A stretch of 48,462 nucleotides of DNA, taken from positions 1 to 48,462 of the forward strand of contig JBPCOJ010000045.1 of assembly GCA_051000345.1 (NCBI GenBank). Reading direction: 5' to 3'. Of this stretch, positions 33,129-40,959 are shown in pieces. Under the pieces are notes generated by a model. The model was not told the DNA's origin. It saw nothing but the letters and a program-made list of their open reading frames with translations, and searched no databases. A program made the position numbers and the translations under genes. This DNA comes from JBHENC01 sp051000345 (GTDB lineage Bacteria > Acidobacteriota > Blastocatellia > Pyrinomonadales > Pyrinomonadaceae). The stretch's first letter is position 1. Each line of letters opens with the position of its first letter.

Positions 33129-33773
33129 ATGAAGAGATTTACTTTCTTTAGTATTGTCGCGGTGCTCACATTTACAATCGGCGTGCTCTTTGCCTCAATA
33201 CATTTTTTAAGGGCATATAAGCCTACGACTCTGATTTCAGAACCGCATTTTTCTCAAAGTGCTGCTGAATCGAATGACGCTGATATTCAGTTGGCGGATG
33301 TTTTTTACGACTTCGATCTCGTTGGTAGCAGCCCGATCAACTACAAATATATTCCCTCATCCCATCACAGCTTTGTCCTTTCTGAGAAAGTTCCATTGCC
33401 CGAGTCAAAAGTCCTTCGTCCATTTCCACAGAAGCTGGAGTTTGGGCAAAGGTATATAATTCTCAATCGTAATTCGGAGTTCGACGACCCCTTCTATCAG
33501 ATTTTAGAGCGCCGCTTTCATGCTATCGGTGTTGAGACGAGTATTTTTATTCCATCAAGTTTTATGGCGATTGCCACTAAGCCGACGATCCCGGCTAGGT
33601 TTATTGATAAGCCGTTAGCTGTCATGCAACCTATGTCATTGGTGGTTCACGGAAAGGGATATGAAGGATTGGTTATAAGAGATGAGTACAATCAAACTTT
33701 AATAGACAGGAAGCCTAAAGTGAAATCAGTCATCCATGATTATAGTCTCATCCTTTTGAAAGAAACGCCGTAA
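33129..33773 (+). CDS. Unknown protein with an N-terminal membrane anchor, 214 aa
   Basis: Residues 5-28 form a hydrophobic anchor or uncleaved signal (FFSIVAVLTFTIGVLFASIHF). The rest is a soluble, strand-rich domain outside the membrane, with YIILNRNSEFDDPFYQILER and PMSLVVHGKGYEGLVIRDEY. No domain is recognised. An AGGAGA Shine-Dalgarno site lies 6 nt before the ATG. The coding sequence is clearly more AT-rich than its neighbours, which hints at horizontal acquisition or relaxed selection. It stands alone between a pseudogene and a minus-strand gene. Confidence 0.75.
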   Translation: MKRFTFFSIVAVLTFTIGVLFASIHFLRAYKPTTLISEPHFSQSAAESNDADIQLADVFYDFDLVGSSPINYKYIPSSHHSFVLSEKVPLPESKVLRPFPQKLEFGQRYIILNRNSEFDDPFYQILERRFHAIGVETSIFIPSSFMAIATKPTIPARFIDKPLAVMQPMSLVVHGKGYEGLVIRDEYNQTLIDRKPKVKSVIHDYSLILLKETP

Positions 33774-33838
33774 CTCATAACATACAGCAACTAAGTAATC
33801 GCTTCTAACTAACATACTGCGTCGCTGCCATCGTTTCC

Positions 33839-35071
33839 TCAACGCGGCTCGTCGAGCGGTTGCGGATTGCTTCCGCCGAGCAACCACTGTGCGCCTGCGG
33901 TTAAGCGATGCCGCCATGTCGGAAGGCGCGCGGCGTAGGCAGCGAAACGTGCTTCGCGCGCAAGACGGCCTGTGAGCACTTCGCCGCCGATTTCCACCGC
34001 CGCGTCTGTTGTGCCGAGACTCAAGGCCGTGCCGCGCTCCTTGAAAAAATCTGTGCGCAATTCCTTTCCGGCGAACAGCGCTTTGATGTTGTCCGCCGCG
34101 AGGCTTGCCTGTTGATAAGCGAGTTGCGCCGTGCCGTTCAAGCCTTTGTCCGCGTTCTCGTAGTGCGCGATGTCGCCGAGCGCGAATATGTTTTCATGCC
34201 CGCGCGTCTGCAAAGTGTTTTCGACGACGATGAGGTTTTTCTTCGCTTCTTTTTCAAGCTTCAACTTCAACACCAGCGGATTGACCTGCACGCCGCCCGT
34301 CCACACGACGGCGGCAGTTTTAATTTCCGTTTGCGCGCCGTCGCGTTCAACCGTCACGCTGCTCGCGTCTACGCGCAGCACTTTTGTTTTCGTTTGAATT
34401 TCGATGCGCGCATTTTCGAGCGCGCGCAACGCATAAGCGCGCAATTCTTCGTCCATCTCTGCGGCAATTTCGTCTGCTTCTTCTATGAGCATCACGCGCG
34501 GCTCAATGGTTAGGTTTTTGCGGGCGCAGTCTGCCTGTAAAAGGTCTGCCATTTTCGTGGCAAGCTCGATGCCGCTCGCGCTGCCGCCGACGATTGCAAA
34601 AATCGCGGCATCATCAGCCGCATTGTCGTCGGCGTGTGTCATGCGGTCAATAGTTTCTGACATGCGCCGTCGTAATTCGTCTGCCTGTTCGATGGTGCGA
34701 AAAGGCAGCGCATATTCTTTCGCTCCCTCGACGTTTTCGTAATTGGTAACGCCGCCGACAGCCATGACCAGCACATCGTAAGCGACGCGTCCGGCATTTT
34801 CTTTGATAGTGATTTCGCGTGTTTGCAAATCGACGTTTGTCGCTTCGCCCTGCACGAAGTGTACTTCCTCGCCGAGCAATTCTTTGTACGGCGGCGCGAT
34901 TTGCCATGCTTTGGCTTCACCGCTCAAGTATTCGTAAAGCATCGGCGTGAATTGAAAATAATCCGCGCGGCTGATGAGCGTGACAGCGCACTCGTCCGCA
35001 AGTTCGAGCGCGGTGAAGAGTCCGCCAAAGCCGCCGCCGATGATTGCCACACGCGATTTTTCATTTGCCAT
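33839..35071 (-). CDS. Type II NADH dehydrogenase-like NAD(P)/FAD oxidoreductase
   Basis: Single-subunit flavoprotein that oxidises NAD(P)H and reduces quinone without pumping protons. The 410-aa product has the N-terminal FAD motif IIGGGFGGLFTALEL (GxGxxG), a second dinucleotide motif IVGGSASGIELATKMADL, and the signature VVWTGGVQVNPLV. ALGDIAHYENAD is the FAD/quinone C-terminal motif typical of NDH-2. No membrane span is seen at the C-terminus, which instead has an Arg/Gln-rich tail (WRHRLTAGAQWLLGG). Could be a related ferredoxin or sulfide:quinone reductase. It is divergent from the TIGR01777 gene with a 375-bp gap containing direct repeats. Confidence 0.88.
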   Translation of the reverse strand: MANEKSRVAIIGGGFGGLFTALELADECAVTLISRADYFQFTPMLYEYLSGEAKAWQIAPPYKELLGEEVHFVQGEATNVDLQTREITIKENAGRVAYDVLVMAVGGVTNYENVEGAKEYALPFRTIEQADELRRRMSETIDRMTHADDNAADDAAIFAIVGGSASGIELATKMADLLQADCARKNLTIEPRVMLIEEADEIAAEMDEELRAYALRALENARIEIQTKTKVLRVDASSVTVERDGAQTEIKTAAVVWTGGVQVNPLVLKLKLEKEAKKNLIVVENTLQTRGHENIFALGDIAHYENADKGLNGTAQLAYQQASLAADNIKALFAGKELRTDFFKERGTALSLGTTDAAVEIGGEVLTGRLAREARFAAYAARLPTWRHRLTAGAQWLLGGSNPQPLDEPR

Positions 35072-35446
35072 TGAGTTCTTCGCCTTCGTAAACGAGCTGG
35101 TCGGATTTTATTCGTTGCGCGCCGCCGTCGCAGTCAACGCTTGCATATATTCGAGAGTAATAAGGATACGTTTCTATATCAAGTCGAATCGTTAGGCAAC
35201 GATTCTTTAATCGTTAGGCAACGGTCTGCCGTGTTGTTTGACTGCGATGCCATGCTGCCGTCATGTTGCTTATCGGATCGCTTCGCGCATTGCAAATAAT
35301 CGGCGCTCGATTCGCATCGCACAAATCGAAGAAAACTCGCTTGTGGATTAATGCCTGATTTTCTTGCTTAATTTCGCGGCATACGGCTTGAATGCTTGTT
35401 GCTGATAATAAGCTAACGGCAAGAAAAGAAAGCGAGAGCGCGAATC
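35072..35446. other. Divergent intergenic region
   Basis: 375 bases that must carry the promoters of the NDH-2 gene (minus) and the epimerase gene (plus). The only structure seen is the pair of repeats at 35187-35223. No ORF or RNA gene was found. Confidence 0.4.
35187..35223. repeat. Paired 15-bp direct repeats, operator-like
   Basis: AATCGTTAGGCAACG occurs at 35187-35201 and again at 35209-35223, a 22-bp period (about two helical turns). The first copy sits inside the hairpin-like dyad GAATCGTT-AGGC-AACGATTC. It is a candidate site for a dimeric regulator of one or both flanking genes. Confidence 0.55.
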
Positions 35447-36349
35447 ATGAAAATAGTGATTCCCGGCGGGACGGGGCAAGTCGGAACCATTCTGGCTCGT
35501 GCTTTTCACAGCGAAGGGCATGACGTTGTAATACTTAGTCGCAATCCGAAAAGCGCGCCGTGGCGTGTTACGGCTTGGGATGCGCAAACAATCGGCGACT
35601 GGGCGGCGGAATTGGAAAAGGCAGATGCGGTTATTAATCTTGCAGGGCGCAGCGTTAATTGTCGTTACAACGAAGAGAACCGCCGCGCTATCAAAGAGTC
35701 GCGCGTGGATTCTGTGCGTGTTGTCGGCGAGGCTATCAGGCGTGCGGTTTGTCCGCCGCGCGTCTGGCTTCAAATGAGCACGGCAACCATCTACGCGCAT
35801 CGCTATGATGCGCCGAATGACGAAGCGAGCGGCATCATCGGCGGAGCGGAGCCTGACGCGCCGGACACTTGGCGTTTCAGCATCGACGTAGCAAAGTCTT
35901 GGGAGCGAGCCTTAGACGAAGCCGACACGCCGCATACGCGTAAGGTGAAGATACGCGCGGCGATGGTGATGAGTCCCGATAAAGGAGGCGTGTTTGATGA
36001 GTTGCTGCGGCTCGTGCGCTGCGGGTTGGGCGGAACGGCAGGCGATGGACGACAATACATTTCATGGATTCACCACGAAGATTTTGCGCGCGCCGTGCGC
36101 TGGCTAATCGCGCATGAGGAACTCGATGCGGCTGTCAATCTCGCCGCGCCTAATCCGTTGCCGAACGCCGAATTCATGCGCGCTCTACGCGAGGCGGCAG
36201 GCATTAACTTCGGTTTGCCTGCGACATCATGGATGCTGGAAATCGGCGCGCTTTTGTTGAGAACCGAAACGGAACTGATTCTTAAAAGCCGTCGTGTAAT
36301 TCCCGGCAAACTGCTCGAAAGCGGATTCACTTTTCGATTTCCAGATTGA
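35447..36349 (+). CDS. TIGR01777-family NAD-dependent epimerase (SDR39U1-like)
   Basis: The 300-aa product has the Rossmann motif IPGGTGQVGTILARAF at the N-terminus; the usual G-F-I-G is replaced by G-Q-V-G. Next come a DAVINLAGRSVN segment, the NEENRRAIKESRVDSVRVVG helix typical of TIGR01777, and a late QYISWIHHEDFARAVRWLI motif. The C-terminal DUF1731-like part ends in RVIPGKLLESGFTFRFP. Family members bind NAD(P) but their substrates are poorly known. No partner gene is evident; the gene stands alone. Confidence 0.92.
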   Translation: MKIVIPGGTGQVGTILARAFHSEGHDVVILSRNPKSAPWRVTAWDAQTIGDWAAELEKADAVINLAGRSVNCRYNEENRRAIKESRVDSVRVVGEAIRRAVCPPRVWLQMSTATIYAHRYDAPNDEASGIIGGAEPDAPDTWRFSIDVAKSWERALDEADTPHTRKVKIRAAMVMSPDKGGVFDELLRLVRCGLGGTAGDGRQYISWIHHEDFARAVRWLIAHEELDAAVNLAAPNPLPNAEFMRALREAAGINFGLPATSWMLEIGALLLRTETELILKSRRVIPGKLLESGFTFRFPD

Positions 36350-36540
36350 TTAGAAGCGGCGCGCGATTTGTGCCGCCATTGAAGTGAAGCGCGCGGCATA
36401 GGCCGCTCGACAAGCCGCCGCACCGAACACCTGCTAAAGTATGTCGGCTCTTGGTAAGAAATGAATAGCGTTTATTCTTTAGCGGACAAATACCAACACA
36501 CTGATTCTTGATTCTATGTCACGGGTAAAAAGATTCGGAC

Positions 36541-37320
36541 ATGACAGCACCGCACATTAAAGATTTGTTTGATCTGACAGGGCAGGCGGCAATCGTGACG
36601 GGCGGTTCGCGCGGGCTTGGGTTCGAGATGGCAGAAGGCTTGGCTGAAGCAGGCGCGCAGCTTGTCCTTTGCGCGCGTCGCGCGGAGTGGTTGACGCCCG
36701 CCGTCGAAGAATTGCGCGGGCGCGGATTCATTGTCGAAGGCCTGATCTGCGATGTGGCGAATGAAGAACAAGTGCAGCGAGTCGTCGATGCTACCGTCAG
36801 GCTTTACGGTAAAATTGATGTGCTAATCAACAACGCGGGCGTGTCTTGGGGTGCTGCTTCCGAAGACATGCCGCTCGATAAATGGCAAAAGGTAATTGAC
36901 ATAAATTTGACGGGCGCGTTTTTGTTTGCGCGCGCGGCGGCGCGGGAAATGCTCAAGCGCGAGCATGGAAGCATTATCAACGTCGCTTCCGTCGCCGGGC
37001 TGATGGCTTCGACGCTTGAGCTGAACGTCGCCGGTTACGCCGCAAGCAAGGCGGGGCTTTTGGGGCTGACGCGCGAGTTGGCTGCTTCTTGGGGCAAACG
37101 CGGCATACGCGTCAACGCCATCGCGCCCGGCTTTTTTCACTCGCGTCTTTCCGACGCCGTGATCGAAGAAGCCGAAGCCGACATCAAGCTGCGCAATCCG
37201 ATTCCGCGCGTCGGCGCTGCGGGTGAACTAAAGGGCGTCGCGGTGTTTCTCGCCTCACAAGCATCGAGTTACATCACAGGCCAGACACTCGTCGTGGACG
37301 GCGGCAGCACCATCGTCTAA
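36541..37320 (+). CDS. SDR family oxidoreductase (gluconate 5-dehydrogenase-like)
   Basis: Classical short-chain dehydrogenase of 259 aa. The cofactor motif TGGSRGLG starts at Thr20, NNAG lies at 97-100, the catalytic Ser is near 150, and Tyr166 and Lys170 sit in GYAASKAG. It ends in the usual SSYITGQTLVVDGGSTIV. The closest functional analogy is with gluconate 5-dehydrogenases or 3-oxoacyl-ACP reductases, but the substrate cannot be read from the sequence. No neighbour gives a pathway clue. Confidence 0.92.
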   Translation: MTAPHIKDLFDLTGQAAIVTGGSRGLGFEMAEGLAEAGAQLVLCARRAEWLTPAVEELRGRGFIVEGLICDVANEEQVQRVVDATVRLYGKIDVLINNAGVSWGAASEDMPLDKWQKVIDINLTGAFLFARAAAREMLKREHGSIINVASVAGLMASTLELNVAGYAASKAGLLGLTRELAASWGKRGIRVNAIAPGFFHSRLSDAVIEEAEADIKLRNPIPRVGAAGELKGVAVFLASQASSYITGQTLVVDGGSTIV

Positions 37321-37327
37321 AACTCTT

Positions 37328-37552
37328 CTAATGTTCTTCGGTGCGTTGCTGGTATGCGCTAAAGGCTTCGACAGCTCCCTCGTGCATTCGTTCGGGGCGC
37401 ACGAATTTCCAGTGCTTTTCAAATTCCTCCTCGCTCAATGAATCCTGCGCCGCGCGCTCACGGTTCTTGAGCCACTGTTCCACCCAGTCTCTCGCTTCCG
37501 GGTCGCGGTTCATCGCCATACGCGCCGCGTGCGTGCTGATTTGTGTCTCCAT
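37328..37552 (-). CDS. Small unknown protein, 74 aa
   Basis: I start at ATG 37552, preceded on the minus strand by GAAAGGAC. The longer frame upstream has no such site and an unlikely Cys/Arg-rich head. The 74-aa product is charged and helical (RDPEARDWVEQWLKNRERAA followed by QDSLSEEEFEKHWKFVRPERM), with no signal. It ends 8 bp from the SDR stop, so the two genes are convergent. No family recognised. Confidence 0.6.
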   Translation of the reverse strand: METQISTHAARMAMNRDPEARDWVEQWLKNRERAAQDSLSEEEFEKHWKFVRPERMHEGAVEAFSAYQQRTEEH

Positions 37553-37700
37553 TTTGAAATGTCCTTTCAGGCTTGGATGATTATCTCGACGCAGTATACT
37601 TCGACATCGCTTGCTCCAACCACAACGCGCGTCGCTTGTCGGCATAATGAAGCAAACTATTTTGTTTACACGCGGACGCGCCGCGCACAATAATAGCTGC

Positions 37701-37737
37701 GCTCGTTGAAGAAATTACTTGCTCGTTGAAGAAATTA
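37701..37737. repeat. Two 17-bp direct repeats at a 20-bp period
   Basis: GCTCGTTGAAGAAATTA occurs at 37701-37717 and 37721-37737. They lie 33 bp upstream of the dienelactone hydrolase start and in front of the divergent 74-aa gene. The spacing of about two helical turns fits a tandem operator, or it may simply be a recent slippage duplication. Confidence 0.6.
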
Positions 37738-37769
37738 ATTAGACACACCAAATCGCGGAGAAGAAACAG

Positions 37770-38516
37770 ATGATTGTTACGACGCAGTTCGTGGATGTTC
37801 CGTTTGATGATAGCGTGATGCGCTTGTTCGTCGCCGCGCCGAAGCAGGAAGGACAGTACGCAGGCGTTTTGTGCTATTCGGACATTTTCCAATTGACTGC
37901 GCCGATGCTGCGCGTCTGCACGCGTCTCGCAGGCTATGGCTTCGTCGTTGCCGCGCCGGAAATTTACCACCGCATCGAAGCGCCCGGAACCGTCATTGCT
38001 TTCGATGATGACGGACGAACGCGCGGATTAAACGATGCGGCGCAAACTCCTGTCGCGGATTTCGACGAAACTGCCCGCGCGACGCTCAATTACCTAACCG
38101 CGCATCCACAAATTGCGCGCGGCAAACTCGCTGCCGCAGGCTTCTGTATCGGCGGCCATCTGGCCTTCCGCGCCGCTTTTCAAAAGGACGTGCGCGCGAC
38201 TGTTTGCTTTTACGGAACGGGCATACACAACGGCGCGCTCGGCAAAGACGCGGACGCTAAATCGCTCGCACGCGCCGCCGAAATCAAAGGCGAATTGCTG
38301 ATGATCTTCGGCGCGCTCGACCCGCATGTGCCGCAAGCAGGACGCGCCATAATCGAAGACGCGCTCAAGGAAGCGGGCGTGAATTTTTCCATCACGCTTT
38401 ACGAAGCCGAGCACGCTTTTATGCGTGACGAGGGCGCGCGCTACGACCCGGAAGCAACCGATGAAGCGTTCGGCGAAGCGATCAATTTCCTTCGCCGTAT
38501 TTTCAGCGATCACTAA
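37770..38516 (+). CDS. Dienelactone hydrolase family protein
   Basis: Alpha/beta hydrolase of 248 aa with a cysteine nucleophile. The triad is Cys126 in GFCIGGHLAF, Asp184 in GALDPHVP and His215 in EAEHAFMRDEG, all with family-typical spacing. It has no signal peptide, so acts in the cytosol. Family members cleave dienelactone in aromatic degradation, but many are general carboxyl-ester hydrolases. No catechol pathway genes are nearby, so the physiological substrate is unknown. Confidence 0.93.
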   Translation: MIVTTQFVDVPFDDSVMRLFVAAPKQEGQYAGVLCYSDIFQLTAPMLRVCTRLAGYGFVVAAPEIYHRIEAPGTVIAFDDDGRTRGLNDAAQTPVADFDETARATLNYLTAHPQIARGKLAAAGFCIGGHLAFRAAFQKDVRATVCFYGTGIHNGALGKDADAKSLARAAEIKGELLMIFGALDPHVPQAGRAIIEDALKEAGVNFSITLYEAEHAFMRDEGARYDPEATDEAFGEAINFLRRIFSDH

Positions 38517-38691
38517 ACTGCCTTCGGTGAGAAACGAAAAAACGTCGCGTGCATAACGCGCGGCGCAGTTTAGATGATATAAAGTGTGCCGCGCCGGATA
38601 AGCGCCAAGAAACCCGCGCGCCGCAACAAGACTACAATCCGGCAGTGAGCGTTCTTATCTTAAAAATTACAAGTTAAAGGAATCGCTGTTT

Positions 38692-40254
38692 ATGAGCACA
38701 ACGACTGAAGCAACGAGGGCGGGCGCAACGAACGCCATCGACACGGCAGGATTCGGCGGGCATCCGCGTGGACTGACGACGCTTTTTCTCACGGAGATGT
38801 GGGAGCGTTTTTCTTACTACGGGTTGCGTCCGCTGCTCGTTCTTTTCATGTCGGCGGCGTTAGCCAAGGGCGGTTTCGGTTTTGATCGCGGACAGGCATC
38901 GGCGATTGTCGGCATCTACGCGGCGTGCGTTTATCTTGCGTCGCTGCCGGGCGGGTGGATCGCAGACCGCTTACTGGGCTTGCGCCGCGCCATTCTCTAC
39001 GGCGCGGCGCTTATTTCAGTCGGGCATATTTCAATCGGGCTGTCGGCGTTTGCGGGCGGCAAGCTGACGTTTTTCCTTGGACTGATTTTTATCGTTCTCG
39101 GCACGGGTTTGCTCAAGCCGAACATCTCGGCAATCGTCGGCGATTTGTACCCGGAGGGCGGCGCGAGGCGCGATGCAGGCTTTTCGATTTTTTACATGGG
39201 CATCAACGTCGGCGCGTTCTTCGGGCAGATTGTGACGGGCTTTTTGGGTGAAACCATCGGCTGGCATTGGGGCTTCGGCGCGGCGGGCGTCGGAATGCTG
39301 ATCGGATTATTCGTCTTCGCCACGCGCGCAAGCAAGACGCTCGGCGACATCGGAATACATCCGACGCGTAATCCCGATGCGGCGGTGCAGGCGATTCAGG
39401 AGCGCCGCGTGAAGCTAACGCTCCTCGCCGGATTTGTAATACTTGCGCTCGTGATCGTGCTTGCCGCGACAGGCGTGATTGCGCTCAATCCGCAGGCCAT
39501 CGGGAAGAATATGACGTATGTGCTTGTCGGACTCGCGTTCGCTTTCTTCGCGTATATATTCATCTTCGGCAATCTGACGGGCGATGAAAGAAAGCGCGTG
39601 AGCGTGATTGCGGTGCTCTTCGTTTTCGCCGCTATTTTCTGGGCGGCATTCGAGCAAGCGCCGACATCGCTTAATTTGTTTGCGCGCGATTTCACCAACC
39701 GAACAATCGGCGGCTTTGAAGTGCCTGCGACGTGGTTCCAGTCCATCAACTCCCTGTTCATTTTTATACTCGCGCCGTTTTTCGCGGTGCTATGGGTGCG
39801 CATGAGCAATCAGGGACGCGAGCTTTCTAGTCCGGGCAAGTTCTCGCTCGGATTGCTGTTCGCCGGAGTCGGATTTTTTATTATGATTTTCGCCGCGAAC
39901 ATCGTCGTGCGCGGCGGCGGCGCAATCAAAGTTTCCGCGTGGTGGCTCGTCTTTAGCTACTTGTTTCAGACCATCGGCGAATTGTGTTTAAGCCCCGTCG
40001 GCCTTTCGTCTATGACGAAGCTTTCGCCGCGCAGATACGTCGGGCAAATGATGGGCATCTGGTTTCTCGCCTCGGCAGTCGGCAATTTAATCGCCGGACT
40101 CGTCGGCGGACAGGTTGACCCGGAGAAACTCGAACAAATGCCGAAACTCTTCACCGCAACCACAGCGGCGCTCGTCGTCGCGGCGATATTGCTCGCGCTG
40201 CTGGCAATTCCAATCCGGCGCATGATGCAAAACCAGACCGAGCAGGCAACTTGA
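38692..40254 (+). CDS. POT/PTR2 family proton-coupled peptide transporter
   Basis: MFS importer of di- and tripeptides. The 520-aa product has about fourteen hydrophobic segments. The TM1 motif TEMWERFSYYGLRPLLVLFM carries the ExxERF proton-coupling signature, and SIFYMGINVGAFFGQIVTGF matches the PTR2 FYxxINxG signature. TFQTIGELCLSP-type residues appear as YLFQTIGELCLSPVGLSSM. A roughly 80-residue insertion between segments 6 and 9 is normal for bacterial POTs. An AAAGGAA site precedes the ATG. It probably feeds on products of the DPP-IV and M28 peptidases encoded nearby, which is inference. Confidence 0.95.
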   Translation: MSTTTEATRAGATNAIDTAGFGGHPRGLTTLFLTEMWERFSYYGLRPLLVLFMSAALAKGGFGFDRGQASAIVGIYAACVYLASLPGGWIADRLLGLRRAILYGAALISVGHISIGLSAFAGGKLTFFLGLIFIVLGTGLLKPNISAIVGDLYPEGGARRDAGFSIFYMGINVGAFFGQIVTGFLGETIGWHWGFGAAGVGMLIGLFVFATRASKTLGDIGIHPTRNPDAAVQAIQERRVKLTLLAGFVILALVIVLAATGVIALNPQAIGKNMTYVLVGLAFAFFAYIFIFGNLTGDERKRVSVIAVLFVFAAIFWAAFEQAPTSLNLFARDFTNRTIGGFEVPATWFQSINSLFIFILAPFFAVLWVRMSNQGRELSSPGKFSLGLLFAGVGFFIMIFAANIVVRGGGAIKVSAWWLVFSYLFQTIGELCLSPVGLSSMTKLSPRRYVGQMMGIWFLASAVGNLIAGLVGGQVDPEKLEQMPKLFTATTAALVVAAILLALLAIPIRRMMQNQTEQAT

Positions 40255-40277
40255 AGGATGCAAACAGGCGAAACGCA

Positions 40278-40826
40278 ATGAGTGTTCAAATAAGAATTGT
40301 GCTTACGATGATTGCGCTACTTTTGCTTGCGTGCGTTCCGTGCGTTGCACAAACGAGTAGAGAACCGAGATTTGGAGATTACCCGAGCCGCCCAAGATTT
40401 CCATCCCAAAGTGCGCGACTAAATATCAATAGCACGCCTTACACTCATTGCTTTCGGACAATGCTGCGCGATGCAACACAGTCGGGCGACAAGTTCGCCG
40501 GGTATTATAAAGTTGTTAGCTTCGGCTGCGGGACAGAGTGCATTCTCGTCGGTATCACGGATTTAGTAAGCGGACGGACTTATATTTCTCCGTTCGTTGT
40601 TGCGAGCGCAGGGATAGAGGTGAAACAGAACAGCAAACTGCTTATCGCAAACTCGCCGAAAAACATCAAGGAACTTTACGGTGACGATGCGCCATCATAT
40701 GTAAAGACACGATACTTTATCTGGAACGGTCTGCGTCTTGAGGAACTCGACAATGGTAAGCTTATAGGAGAGCCAAAGCCTGAGTTTGATAAGTGCAGCG
40801 AGAGACACAAGCAGTACCTGCGATGA
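40278..40826 (+). CDS. Secreted protein of unknown function, 182 aa
   Basis: Starts at ATG 40278, where a signal peptide begins (MSVQIRIVLTMIALLLLACVPCVA-Q). The upstream in-frame TTG overlaps the previous stop and is less likely. The mature part, about 158 residues, has four Cys that could form disulfides (near the CFRTMLRD, FGCGTECILVG and DKCSERH segments) and a strand-rich layout. No domain recognised. It follows the POT gene by 23 bp but has a weak ribosome site. A bidirectional terminator lies 62 bp downstream. Confidence 0.78.
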   Translation: MSVQIRIVLTMIALLLLACVPCVAQTSREPRFGDYPSRPRFPSQSARLNINSTPYTHCFRTMLRDATQSGDKFAGYYKVVSFGCGTECILVGITDLVSGRTYISPFVVASAGIEVKQNSKLLIANSPKNIKELYGDDAPSYVKTRYFIWNGLRLEELDNGKLIGEPKPEFDKCSERHKQYLR

Positions 40827-40857
40827 AAATTGGTAATTGACTTTGATTTGAGCAGAT

Positions 40858-40884
40858 TCGCTTTCGGTAATTAGCCGAAAGCGA
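40858..40884. terminator. Short hairpin before the main terminator
   Basis: TCGCTTTCGG and CCGAAAGCGA (10 bp) enclose a 7-nt loop. It lies directly upstream of the longer terminator and may help to stabilise the 3' end of the secreted-protein mRNA. Confidence 0.6.
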
Positions 40885-40888
40885 GTGT

Positions 40889-40940
40889 TAAAAACAAGAG
40901 CACGAAGACTGTTAAGAATATCTTCGTGCTCTTGTTTTTA
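40889..40940. terminator. Bidirectional intrinsic terminator between convergent genes
   Basis: Perfect 20-bp arms, 40889-40908 and 40921-40940, with a 12-nt loop. The core CAAGAGCACGAAGA is flanked by A5 and T5, so both strands have a U-tract. It serves the secreted-protein gene (plus) and the DPP-IV gene (minus), whose stop is 20 bp away. Confidence 0.92.
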
Positions 40941-40959
40941 GTGTAGCGCAGTCGTTTCG

